From Fulvimarina uroteuthidis (lineage in GTDB: Bacteria; Pseudomonadota; Alphaproteobacteria; Rhizobiales; Rhizobiaceae), in assembly GCF_034321785.1 (NCBI RefSeq), contig NZ_JAXLPB010000001.1, positions 868,001-932,000 on the forward strand: a DNA stretch of 64,000 bases, in the 5' to 3' direction. Position 1 is the stretch's first letter, and every line of letters begins with the position of its first letter. The notes below the pieces were generated by a model, which was not told the DNA's origin, did no database searches, and worked only from the letters and a program-made list of their open reading frames with translations. This document shows positions 1-8,700 of this stretch, piece after piece. Both the position numbers and the translations under genes were made by a program.

Positions 1-1203
1 CATGCGCTCCTCGTAGGAGCCGCCGTCGCGGGTCGCGCCGGCCTTCTCGAGAAGCTGACCACCGGGCGACATGATATCCTGCTCGGCCGGCTTGCCCTCG
101 AACCAGTAGGCCCATTCGTAAGGCTCCATGGCCTCCTTCGTCGTGTCGAGAACGGCGGTGTAATAGCCCTGTTTGGCCAGATGCGCGCCGGCCCAGCCGG
201 ACAGGAACCAGTTGATGAACTCGTAGGCCGCGTCCTTCTCGCGCTCGCCGATGGCGGGCGGAAGTCCGAAGCCGGACGCCCAGGCGCGGTAGCCCTCCGC
301 CAGCGGCTGGTACCTGCACTCGATCCCTTGCGTGCGCACGGCGGTGATCGCGGGCGACCACATGGACTGGATGACGACCTCGCCCGAGGCCATCAGGTTC
401 ACGCTTTCGTTGAAGTCGGTCCAGAAGGCGCGGAACTGGCCGGCGCGCTTGGCCTCGATCAGCGCGGCGATCGTCTTGTCGATCTCCTCGCGGGTCATGT
501 TGCCCTTGTCGCCGTAGGTCATGTCGCCGCGCGCCTCGATCGCCATCGCCGCGTCCATGATGCCGATCGACGGAATGTTGAGGATCGCCGCCTTGCCCTT
601 GAACTTCGGGTCGAGAAGTGAGGCCCAGCTCGTCACCTCGCCGTCGATGAGGTCCGGCCGGATGCCGAGCGTATCGGCGTTGTAGGTGGTCGGGATGAGG
701 GTGAGGAAACCGGTTTCCTCGCCGGCGAACTCGGTCGCCTTTTCGGACGGCAGATAGAGGGTTTCGGCAGGCGCCGTGCCGTCCATGCCGACCTTCTTGC
801 CGCCGATCGTGCCGTTGCGCAGGACGGAGGCGATCTTGTCGGCGAGCTTGATCCGATTGGCGTCGAGACCCATGATGTTGCCGGACGGCAGGAGCTTGGG
901 CAGGGCGAAATATTCCGTGTCCACGAGGTCGAACGAGTTCGGCTGGGTGATCACGCGCTTGGCGACGTCGTCGGTGGTGACCGCGATATATTCGATCGTG
1001 ATGCCGAGATCCTCGCTGGCCTTGGCGGCGATTCCCGGCGACTGGTTCACCGCCGTCGACAGATAGCGCAGGGTCACCGGCTCCTGCGCGATGGCGGGCG
1101 TCGGAAAGCTGGAGAACCGCGCCGTGGCCGCAAGGCCGGCGACGGCGACGCCGCCCTTCAGCAAGCTGCGGCGCGAAAACGGCGTGGTGGTCTTGTCGGT
1201 CAT
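1..1203 (-). CDS. ABC transporter substrate-binding protein, polyamine type (partial, C-terminus off window)
   Basis: Periplasmic solute-binding protein of a spermidine/putrescine-like ABC importer. The start is the ATG at 1201-1203; 401 codons are visible and the frame is still open at base 1. The N-terminus carries a twin-arginine signal (SRRSLLKGG, residues 10-18) followed by a hydrophobic stretch and an AIAQ-type cleavage site, so export is probably by Tat. The mature part reads like the PotD/extracellular-binding family (a tyrosine-rich LRYLSTAVNQSPG start, GIMDAAMAIEARGD and SMWSPAITAVR segments). It lies 48 bp downstream of the ATPase gene on the same strand, and permease genes would be expected beyond the left edge. 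The substrate is inferred from the family; iron or another cation is possible. Confidence 0.85.
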   Translation of the reverse strand, partial: MTDKTTTPFSRRSLLKGGVAVAGLAATARFSSFPTPAIAQEPVTLRYLSTAVNQSPGIAAKASEDLGITIEYIAVTTDDVAKRVITQPNSFDLVDTEYFALPKLLPSGNIMGLDANRIKLADKIASVLRNGTIGGKKVGMDGTAPAETLYLPSEKATEFAGEETGFLTLIPTTYNADTLGIRPDLIDGEVTSWASLLDPKFKGKAAILNIPSIGIMDAAMAIEARGDMTYGDKGNMTREEIDKTIAALIEAKRAGQFRAFWTDFNESVNLMASGEVVIQSMWSPAITAVRTQGIECRYQPLAEGYRAWASGFGLPPAIGEREKDAAYEFINWFLSGWAGAHLAKQGYYTAVLDTTKEAMEPYEWAYWFEGKPAEQDIMSPGGQLLEKAGATRDGGSYEERM

Positions 1204-1251
1204 GTCTGGCTCCCTTTGAGGATGGTCTTCAATGCAGGCGAAGGTGAGGGT

Positions 1252-2247
1252 TCAGGCGGCCAGGACGTGCCGGTCGCCGGCATGCCAGCCGACCTGCACC
1301 GTGTCGCCGACGGCGAACGGCGTGCGGTCGAACTCGTGTTCGGGCAGGGTTGCGAGCAGATCCGTTCCGTCGGCGCGCTTCAGGGCGACGTGCACCGTCA
1401 TGCCCTGATATTCGACGTCCGAGACGGTCGCCGTCCGGTCGGCCGCGGCCGACGGATCGGTGGCGAGCAGTCTCAGCTTGTCGGCGCGGATGGCGTAGGC
1501 GCCCTCCCCGTCGGAAACGATGTTGTGGCCGCCCATGAACTGGGCGACGAAGCGGGTGCGGGGACTGTTGAAGACCTCGCGCGGGGTTCCGACCTGCTCG
1601 ATCCGGCCGTCGTTCATGACGACCACCATATCGGCGAGCGCCATCGCCTCCTCCTGGCTGTGGGTGACATGCACGAACGAGATGCCGAACTCGCGCTGAT
1701 AGCGCTTCAACTCGGCACGCATGCGGATGCGCAGGAACGGGTCGAGGGCGGACAGCGGTTCGTCGAGGAGGAGAACGGTCGGGTTGGTGACGAGCGCGCG
1801 GGCGAGCGCGATGCGCTGCTGCTGGCCTCCGGAAAGCTGCGCCGGAAGGCGCTCGGCATACGCGCCCATGTCGACGAGGGCGAGCATCGCGTCGGCCTTC
1901 TTCAGGCGCTCGGCCTTGGCGACGCCCGCCATCTTCAGGGCGAAGGCGACGTTCTCGCGCACGTTGAGATGGGGAAACAGGGCATAGTTCTGGAACATCA
2001 TCGCCGTGCCCCGCCTGGCGGGCGGCAGATCGTTGACGATCGTATTGCCGATCATGATGTCGCCGTCGGAGATGAACTCATGGCCGGCCACCATGCGCAG
2101 GGTCGACGACTTGCCGCAGCCCGACGGGCCGAGCAGGCAGCAATAGGTGCCGGCCGGAATCTTCAGCGAGATGTGATCGACGGCGAGCGTATCGCCGTAG
2201 GCCTTGGTGACATCGGCAAGTTCCAGATCGGCGGCATTTGATGGCAC
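1252..2247 (-). CDS. ABC transporter ATP-binding protein, PotA-like
   Basis: ATPase subunit that powers the importer whose binding protein follows it. The motifs are in order: Walker A GPSGCGKSS, Q-loop, ABC signature LSGGQQQRIALARAL, Walker B LLLDEPLSALD, the switch-region histidine (HVTHSQEEA), then a C-terminal TOBE-like domain (residues about 240-331). I chose the GTG at 2245-2247 because AAGGAG lies 10 nt upstream and the protein then begins just before the conserved ADLELADVTKAYG segment. An in-frame ATG at 2316 would add 23 poorly conserved residues. It is the first gene of the transporter operon visible here. The substrate class (polyamine) is a family inference. Confidence 0.92.
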   Translation of the reverse strand: MPSNAADLELADVTKAYGDTLAVDHISLKIPAGTYCCLLGPSGCGKSSTLRMVAGHEFISDGDIMIGNTIVNDLPPARRGTAMMFQNYALFPHLNVRENVAFALKMAGVAKAERLKKADAMLALVDMGAYAERLPAQLSGGQQQRIALARALVTNPTVLLLDEPLSALDPFLRIRMRAELKRYQREFGISFVHVTHSQEEAMALADMVVVMNDGRIEQVGTPREVFNSPRTRFVAQFMGGHNIVSDGEGAYAIRADKLRLLATDPSAAADRTATVSDVEYQGMTVHVALKRADGTDLLATLPEHEFDRTPFAVGDTVQVGWHAGDRHVLAA

Positions 2248-2435
2248 GGGCGAAACGCTCCTTACGTCACGGGTCTCGCCTCCCAGCTTGCAATCGTCGT
2301 GCCATTTGCTTCGCATCCCTTGGAAATACTGGACCGGCGCCCGAGGCCTCCGCCGTCCGCTGCAACCATTCGCCGTCCGGCGAACCGGCGCGGCCTGACG
2401 AACGATCTCAATATTCGGGCATCATGCTTTTATTT

Positions 2436-2452
2436 TAAGCACTATACGCTTA
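2436..2452. promoter_or_regulatory. Inverted repeat upstream of the transporter operon, candidate operator
   Basis: TAAGC-N7-GCTTA dyad with perfect 5-bp arms, about 190 bp upstream of the ATPase start, in an AT-rich patch. Read on the minus strand the centre contains TATAGT, a plausible -10 for the transporter operon, so a repressor bound here would block it. No good -35 is visible. Regulatory role is inferred. Confidence 0.35.
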
Positions 2453-2513
2453 CTGACCATAAAAACGGCGAGAGCTTCGCGATGGACGCCATCGCCCGCC
2501 GAACGCGGCCATG

Positions 2514-2551
2514 AAAAAAGCCGCGCCCGAACGAATCGGGCACGGCTTTTT
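2514..2551 (-). terminator. Intrinsic terminator downstream of trcR (bidirectional)
   Basis: Stem formed by GCCGCGCCCGA and TCGGGCACGGC with one mismatch and a 5-nt loop, flanked by A-runs on the left and T-runs on the right, so it can end transcripts on both strands. It lies 44 bp past the trcR stop on the minus strand. Confidence 0.8.
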
Positions 2552-2594
2552 CTGGATGCGGATCGAAAGGGACGCCCGAACCGATCGCGACGGT

Positions 2595-3314
2595 TCAGCG
2601 ATCGTCCTTGTCGCCGTCTTCGTCCGGCTTGCTCTTCATCGAGGTCAGCTTGGCGAACACGGCCGCGGCGTCGAGCTCCTGGTCCTCGTCGGGCTTCTTG
2701 TCCATGGACGGGCCGGAGGACAGCCAGTTCTCGGTCTGGGACGCCGACAGGAGACGCTCCTCCTCGGCCAGGTCCTCGGGCCGCTGCGGCAGGCCGCGCA
2801 TGGCCTTCTCGACTTCCAGATCGAGGTCGATCTGGGTGCACAGGCCGAGCGTCACCGGATCCATCGGCACCAGATTGGCCGAGTTCCAGTGCGAGCGGTC
2901 GCGAATGGCCTCGATCGTGTTCTTCGTCGTGCCGACGAGGCGCGAAATCGCCGCGTTATCGAGTTCGGCATGGTTGCGCACCAGCCAGAGAATCGCGTTC
3001 GGACGATCCTGCCGCTTGGACACCGGCGTATAGCGCGGCGCCTTGCGCTTGGCTTCGGGCACGCGGACCTTGGGCGGCGCGAGCTTCAGCTTCAGCTTGT
3101 CGTTCTTCTCGGCGTTCTCGATGTCGGCGCGCGTGAGCTGCCCGTTGCCGATCGGATCGAGGCCTTTGATCCCCTGCGCCGACTCGCCGTCGGCGATCGC
3201 CTTGATCTCCAGCGGATGCATCAGGCAGAAATCGGCAATCTGCTCGAAGGACAGGGACGTGTTGTCGACGAGCCAGACGGCCGTCGCTTTCGGCATCAGG
3301 AGTTGCTGGGCCAC
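2595..3314 (-). CDS. trcR: Cell cycle transcriptional regulator TrcR (DUF1013 family)
   Basis: Small cytoplasmic regulator found almost only in Alphaproteobacteria (PF06242, DUF1013; TrcR in Caulobacter). The protein has 239 residues. The conserved N-terminal block (MPKATAVWLVDNTSLSFEQ) and the central block (RPNAILWLVRNHAELDNA, then LVGTTKNTIEAIRDRSHW) resemble paired helix-turn-helix-like modules. The C-terminal 60 residues are acidic and low complexity. I chose the GTG at 3312-3314, with AGAAGGA 8 nt upstream, giving the typical AQQLLMPKATAVW start; a longer frame to 3422 has no such support. A strong promoter lies upstream at 3391-3419 and a terminator follows the gene, so it is probably a single-gene unit. 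Confidence 0.88.
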   Translation of the reverse strand: MAQQLLMPKATAVWLVDNTSLSFEQIADFCLMHPLEIKAIADGESAQGIKGLDPIGNGQLTRADIENAEKNDKLKLKLAPPKVRVPEAKRKAPRYTPVSKRQDRPNAILWLVRNHAELDNAAISRLVGTTKNTIEAIRDRSHWNSANLVPMDPVTLGLCTQIDLDLEVEKAMRGLPQRPEDLAEEERLLSASQTENWLSSGPSMDKKPDEDQELDAAAVFAKLTSMKSKPDEDGDKDDR

Positions 3315-3390
3315 GAATACGATCCTTCTTCTGCTCCGCCGGGTCTGGGGCGGGGCGTGGGCGTTACCACAATGTGCGGGAATTTGCCCC

Positions 3391-3419
3391 ATTATAGGGT
3401 TTAGAACGCCCGCCCGCAA
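3391..3419 (-). promoter_or_regulatory. Sigma-70-type promoter of trcR
   Basis: On the minus strand: TTGCGG, 17-nt spacer, TATAAT. The -10 is a perfect consensus match. Transcription should start near 3384, giving a 5' leader of about 70 nt before the trcR GTG. Confidence 0.7.
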
Positions 3420-3628
3420 CATGCCGTTTCAAACTGATACCGCCGAGCCCATGACGTGGCTGCCCTGCCCCGAGCGCGGCGCCCGAGCGGGATGATGCGC
3501 AGCACCTTCGGCGGCGCGGCTCCGGACATCGCGGCAGGCCCGGCCGGCGCGGCGGTTCGTTCGGCCGGACAATCCGGACGGGCCGTTTCGGGCGCCGCAG
3601 AGGGCGGCGGGTTCGAAGCGGCCCGCGC
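3420..3628. other. Gap between the trcR promoter and the quinone oxidoreductase gene
   Basis: The full non-coding stretch is 3315-3628 (314 bp). It holds the trcR leader and promoter; the remainder is GC-rich, including a CCGGAC direct repeat near 3566-3580, with no convincing ORF or terminator. Confidence 0.4.
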
Positions 3629-4633
3629 TCAGGCGCCGAGCCCGGTCGTCAGCACGATCTTGCCAATATGGTCTTCGTCGAGATGGCGATGGGCGCTCGC
3701 CGCCTCTTCCAGCGGGTAGGTCCGCTCCATCACCGGCCCCAGCTTGCCGGCGGCGATGAGCGGCATCACCTGACGCTCGAGCTCCGCGACGATCGCCGCC
3801 TTGAACGCGACCGGCCGCGCCCTGAGCGTCGACCCGGTGAAGACCAGACGCTTCAGCATGATCCGGCTGAGATCGATCTCGACCTTCGGGCCCTTCAGGA
3901 ACGCGATCTGCACGATGCGCCCCTCGATGGCGGCGCATTCGAGGTTGCGGTTGGCATAGTCGCCGCCGACCATGTCGAGGATCACGTCGGCACCGTGTCC
4001 CTCGGTCCGCGCAAGCAGGGTCTTGGCGAAATCGGTGTCCCTGTAGTTGAAGCAGGCCTCCGCGCCGAGCGTCTCGGCGGCCCGGCACTTCTCGTCGCTG
4101 CCGGCGGTGGCGAAGACGCGGGCGCCGAAGGCGTTCGCAAGCTGGATCGCCGTCGTGCCGATGCCGCTGGTGCCGCCGTGGACGAGAAAGGTCTCGCCTT
4201 CGGCCAGCCGCGCGCGCATGAAGACATTGCTCCAGACGGTCATGAAGGTTTCCGGAACGGCCGCCGCCCGGGCAAGGCTCAACCCCTCCGGCACATGCAG
4301 GACGTTGGTCTCGTGGACGGTCGCCGCCTCCGCATAGCCGCCGCCCGGCACGAGGGCCATGACCCGGTCGCCGACCGCAAAGCGCGAGACGCCCGCACCG
4401 AGCCCGTCGACGACGCCTGCGATTTCGAGGCCCGGCCAGTCCGGCGCGCCCTCGGGCGCCGGGTAGAGCCCCTTGCGCTGCATGACGTCGGGACGGTTGA
4501 CCCCGGCCGCGGCGACCGCGATGCGGATCTCGCCCTCGCCCGGCTCCGGCATCGGGCGCGTCTCGACGACGAGCACGTCCGGGCCGCCCGTCCCGTTCAT
4601 CGCGACGACGCGCATGTCTCTTCCTTCGCTCAT
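3629..4633 (-). CDS. NAD(P)H quinone oxidoreductase, zinc-type alcohol dehydrogenase-like (PIG3/QOR family)
   Basis: Medium-chain reductase that transfers hydride from NAD(P)H to quinones or enones. The 334 residues match the family length. The GroES-like N-terminal half (VNRPDVMQRKGLYP; PGLEIAGVV) is followed by a Rossmann domain whose nucleotide-binding loop is VHGGTSGIGTTAIQLA (residues 151-166), the AxxGxxG variant of quinone reductases. The catalytic zinc ligands of true alcohol dehydrogenases are absent. Two starts are possible: ATG 4633 (GGAG 9-10 nt upstream) and ATG 4615 (AAGGAAG 5-6 nt upstream), the second giving MRVVAMNGTGGPDVL, closer to the usual family start. It is flanked by non-coding DNA on both sides. 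Confidence 0.9.
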   Translation of the reverse strand: MSEGRDMRVVAMNGTGGPDVLVVETRPMPEPGEGEIRIAVAAAGVNRPDVMQRKGLYPAPEGAPDWPGLEIAGVVDGLGAGVSRFAVGDRVMALVPGGGYAEAATVHETNVLHVPEGLSLARAAAVPETFMTVWSNVFMRARLAEGETFLVHGGTSGIGTTAIQLANAFGARVFATAGSDEKCRAAETLGAEACFNYRDTDFAKTLLARTEGHGADVILDMVGGDYANRNLECAAIEGRIVQIAFLKGPKVEIDLSRIMLKRLVFTGSTLRARPVAFKAAIVAELERQVMPLIAAGKLGPVMERTYPLEEAASAHRHLDEDHIGKIVLTTGLGA

Positions 4634-4760
4634 GTCAACATCTCTCCGCTGCCTCGTTTGCGCAGGAGAGCTAGCGGGGTTTCGCCATCCGGGGAGGGTT
4701 GCGGGCCCCGCTCTTCACGGTCGATTAAGGTTTACAAGGTCTAATCACCACAGTTCGGCT

Positions 4761-4870
4761 ATGCGGGTCTTCGACCCGTGACGCCGGACAGACGAGGCGC
4801 CTTCGGGCGTCTGGTTTGACGCCTCCCTGTTGAAACTCTGAGAGCCGTTTTCTCGAACGGCTCTTTTTTT
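4761..4870 (+). ncRNA. Candidate structured small RNA or leader ending in an intrinsic terminator
   Basis: Three hairpins in a row on the plus strand: CGGGT-cttcg-ACCCG (4764-4778), CAGACG/CGTCTG (4789-4813) enclosing an inner CC-ttc-GG, and GAGCCGTT/AACGGCTC followed by eight T (4842-4870). The segment GGCGTC at 4806-4811 can pair with GACGCC at either 4780-4785 or 4819-4824, so two folds compete. There is no ORF with a ribosome site inside. The stop of transcription lies about 200 bp before rcdA, so this is either a free small RNA or a terminated leader. It does not match an RNA family I can name from memory. Confidence 0.5.
4842..4870 (+). terminator. Strong intrinsic terminator
   Basis: GAGCCGTT stem, 6-nt loop, AACGGCTC, then TTTTTTT. 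The T-run is only on the plus strand. No plus-strand protein gene ends just before it, which is the main reason for proposing the RNA above. Confidence 0.85.
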
Positions 4871-4952
4871 CGCGCGCCATGCCCTTTGCGGGACGCGACG
4901 CCTGTTTCCGATAAGCCAGGCGTGGTATTCATCCACAGGTCAGGAGACGCCA

Positions 4953-4958
4953 TTAACC
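4953..4958 (+). promoter_or_regulatory. TTAACC half-site upstream of rcdA, possible CtrA site
   Basis: TTAACC followed by a TTTAC seven bases on, resembling the alphaproteobacterial CtrA consensus TTAA-N7-TTAAC only in its first half. It lies 111 bp before the rcdA ATG. CtrA control of rcdA is known in Caulobacter; here it is a guess. Confidence 0.25.
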
Positions 4959-5068
4959 GTTTACGTCTGCGGTTTCTTGTGTTTGTGACGGCCAGCCGGC
5001 ATCTTCCGGTCGGAAATCATGCCGGCGACGATCATCGATGCCAGGCGAGTGGAGCAGCTTTCGAGTTC

Positions 5069-5599
5069 ATGAGCCACAGCACGAAAGACAGCCAGTCGGC
5101 CGGCGCGCCGGTTTGCCTTGCAGAACACAAGGCTCACAGCCGCGCGTTCCAGCCCATGTTCGACGAGGGCATGGAGCTTGTCGACGAGACCGCCACCTAT
5201 CTCGACGGCGAGGGGCGCAAGGCCTCCAGGATGCTGCCGAAATCGGCCTCGACGCTCTATGCCGCCGAATCCATGCGGCTGACGACGCGCCTCATGCAGA
5301 TGGCGTCCTGGCTTCTCCTCCAGCGCGCGCTCAACGAGGGCGACATGACCCGCGCCCAGGTCGAGGCGGAGAAGAAGAAGGTTCGCCTCAACGGCGAGTA
5401 CGACACGTCGACCGACGAGCAATACGCCCACTTGCCCGACCATTTCCGCGATCTCGTCATGCGGGCAAGGCTTCTGGAGCGCCGGATCGCGCTGCTCGAC
5501 CGCGAGCTCTACGGCTTTTCCGACCAGCATGAGGAGCGCGCCGTCGGCAATCCGGTCGGCGAGCAGATCAACCTGTTGAAGACCGCGTTTCACCGGTAA
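5069..5599 (+). CDS. rcdA: RcdA-like protease adaptor (DUF1465)
   Basis: Regulator of CtrA degradation, an adaptor that helps deliver CtrA and other substrates to ClpXP during the alphaproteobacterial cell cycle. The 176-residue product carries the family core (GMELVDETATYLDGEGRKAS, then SMRLTTRLMQMASWLLLQRA) and a mostly helical remainder with an RARLLERRIALLDREL segment. I chose ATG 5069 (MSHSTKDSQ) because upstream residues in the longer open frame (from 4886) are not conserved; the ribosome site is weak (GGAG 14 nt away). A TTAACC element and a terminator-bounded RNA lie upstream. The next gene, addB, starts 124 bp later and is probably a separate unit. Confidence 0.82.
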   Translation: MSHSTKDSQSAGAPVCLAEHKAHSRAFQPMFDEGMELVDETATYLDGEGRKASRMLPKSASTLYAAESMRLTTRLMQMASWLLLQRALNEGDMTRAQVEAEKKKVRLNGEYDTSTDEQYAHLPDHFRDLVMRARLLERRIALLDRELYGFSDQHEERAVGNPVGEQINLLKTAFHR

Positions 5600-5723
5600 G
5601 CCGCCGCAGGGTCCAAACAGACCGGGACGCGCCGCGAGCAAGCGGGCGACCGCATCGGGCGAAACGTGAATAAAACGGGAACGGTTCTTCCCAAATCCGG
5701 AGAGACGCCGTACCGTTCCGCGG

Positions 5724-8700
5724 ATGCGCGCAAACGTCTATTCGATCCCGCTCCGGTCGCCCTTCCTTCGAACGCTCGCCGACGGTCTCCTGTCCGGCCG
5801 GCTGGACGTCGGCTATCGTCACGACGGCGACCCGCTCTCCCTTGCCGATGTGCTGATCTACGTTCCGAGCCGGCGCGCGGCGCGCGCGCTCGCCATCGCC
5901 TTCCAGGACCGGCTCGGCGGCCAGGCGGCGATCCTGCCGCAGATCCGGACGATCGGCGAAGGCGAGGAAGCCGAACTCCTGCAAGGGGCCGATCCGGCGA
6001 TGGCGCTCCAGCCGATCATGGGCGAACTCGAACGGCGCCTGGAGCTTGCGCGGCTGGTGCGCCGATGGCGCACGATGACGCGGGAGGCCGAACTGAAGGC
6101 GCTCGTGGGCGAGGACGTGATTCTGCCGGCGTCCGCCGCCGACGCGCTCCATCTCGCCGGCGATCTCGGCGTGCTGCTCGACGAGATCGAGACCGAAGGG
6201 GTCGCCTTCTCGCAGCTGTCAGAACTTGCGCCGGACGATCTCGCCGAATGGTGGCGTCTCACCCTCACCTTTCTGACCATCGTCACCCGGCACTGGCCCG
6301 ACCGGCTCGAGGCCGATGGTCGGATCAGCGGTGCGCGCGCCAAGAACGAATGGCTCCGCTCCGAGGTCGAACGGCTTCGGACGCACCCGCCCGCCGGCCC
6401 CGTCATCATCGCGGGATCCACCGCGACGGCACCGCAGACGATCGCGCTGATGCGCACCATCGCGCGCATGGACCGCGGCGCGGTCGTCCTGCCGGGTCTC
6501 GACATGCACCTGAGCGAAGCCGCGTTCGCCACGATCGACCGGACGGTGTCGATCGCGTCCCCCGGCCATCCGCAATATGGCGTGAAGCGCATTCTCAGCG
6601 GCATGATGATCGAACGCGGCAGCGTCGCGGAACTTGCAGCAACGGACGATCGCCTCGCGATCCGCGAGCGCTTCCTGTCCGACGCATTGCGGCCCGCCGA
6701 GACGACCGAGCACTGGAGCGGGAGCGCTGCATCCTACGGGGACGATGCGCTGGAAGGCCTGGAACTCGTCGAGGCGGCCGATCCGCGCGAAGAGGCGCTC
6801 GCCATCGCCTGCGCCATGCGCGACGCGCTGTGCGAGGAGGCGGCAAGCTGCGCGCTCGTCACGCCGGATCGCAACCTTGCGCGCCGGGTCGTCATCGAAC
6901 TGGAACGATTCGCCATTCGCGCCAATGATTCGGCGGGCCGGCCGCTCAAGGCGACAGCGCCGGGAACACTCGCGGCAACGCTGCTTTCGGTGGCGTTCGC
7001 GCCGGGCGATCCGATCCCGCTCCTCGCCCTCCTGAAGCATCCGCTGGTGCGCCTCGGCATGGCATCGGGCGAAGCCCGCCGGGCGGCGCGCGCGATCGAG
7101 CTTCTGGCGCTGCGCGGCACGGTGGAGATCGCCGATGCCGCGCGCCTGTCCACGATCGTCGGCGAACGGCTTCTCGCGCTTGCCGAACAGGGCGAGCCGG
7201 AGATTGGCGGGGCGCCGGGCGGCGGCGAGCGCGGCGGCGTTCGGCTGAGCCGGCCCGCACGGCTGGTCTCCGGCGCCGATCGCGAACTCGCGCTCCTTTA
7301 TGCGGCAAGGTTCGAGGCGGCGATCGCCCCGCTGATCGCGCTGCGCGGCGACGATCCGCGCGAATTGCCCGACTATGCCCGCATCCTCACCCAGGTTCTC
7401 GAAGCGCTCGACCGCGACGAGAGCGGGCGGGCGCATGAACTCTACGCCGAAGAAGCGGGCCACGCGTTCCAGGCGTTCATGTCCGATCTCGTCGATGCGC
7501 CCCGGACCGACTTCGCGTTCGCGTCCGGCGAACTGGAGGACGTGATCGACGCCCTGATGACCGGCGTCACGGTGCGCCCGCGCGGCGGCCTCTCGGCCAG
7601 GGCCTTCGTCTGGGGAACCCTCGAAGCACGCCTGCAGAGCGTCGACACCGTGATTCTCGGCGGTCTGAACGAAGGCACCTGGCCGGCCGGCGCCAGGAGC
7701 GGCGCGTTCCTGTCGCGCATGATGCGGCGGGACATCGCGCTCGACCCGCCCGAGCGTCGCATCGGCCTTGCCGCCCATGATTTCTGGATGGCGATGGGCG
7801 CAAGGCGCGTGATCCTGACACGCTCGCTGCGCCAGGACGGCGCGCCGACGATCGCGGCGCGCTGGATCCAGCGCATCGCGGCGCTCGCAGGCCCCCGCCG
7901 GTCCGAGGCTCTGGCACGGCGTGGGTCGGTCTATCTCGAGGCCGCGCGCGGGCTGGAGGCGGCCGAACCGGTCGCGCGTGCGGTGCGACCGGAACCGAGG
8001 CCTCCGGTGGAGTTGCGGCCGAGAGGCTATTCGGTGACGGAGGTCGAGCGGCTGATCCGCGATCCTTACGCGGTCCACGCCAGGCGCATCATGAAGCTCG
8101 AACCGCTCGATCCGCTGATGCGCTCGCCCGATGCCATGGAGCGAGGCACGCTCTACCACGCGATCCTCGCCGACTTCGCGACGTCCGGCAACGATCCGAT
8201 GGCGGACACGGCGCTTCAAACCCTTCTCGATATCGCCCGCACCCATTTCGACACCGAAGCCCTGCCGCCGGACATCGAGGCCTTCTGGTGGCCGCGCATG
8301 GAAGCGATCGCGAAGGGCTATCTCGAGTGGGAGCGGGCGCGCGATCCCCGGATCGCGGTGCGCCATGCCGAAATCGGCGGTGGCCTCGACTTCCCGGCGA
8401 TTAAAACCCGGCTGACGGGCAAGGCCGACAGGCTCGACGTGATGACGGACGGGGCGATCCACATCGTCGATTTCAAGACCGGCGCCGGCCCGTCCCTTGC
8501 GCAGGTGCGCAGCCTGCTGTCGCCGCAACTGCCGCTGGAGGGCGGCATGGTGCTGCGCGGCGGTTTCGAGCTCTGCAAGGACGCGACGCGTCTTCACGAC
8601 CTTTCCTATGTGCGTCTGCGCGAACGCGAGGTCTACGAGGAAAGCCTTGCAAGGGCGGCCACGAAGACGAGCGAGGGGAGCGACCCGACCGAACTTTCGC

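Noticed and set aside
4751..4830. A tRNA-like or SRP/6S RNA gene
   Set aside because: No cloverleaf, no TTCGAATC-type arm, and no match to the SRP or 6S features I know; kept only as an unnamed structured RNA.
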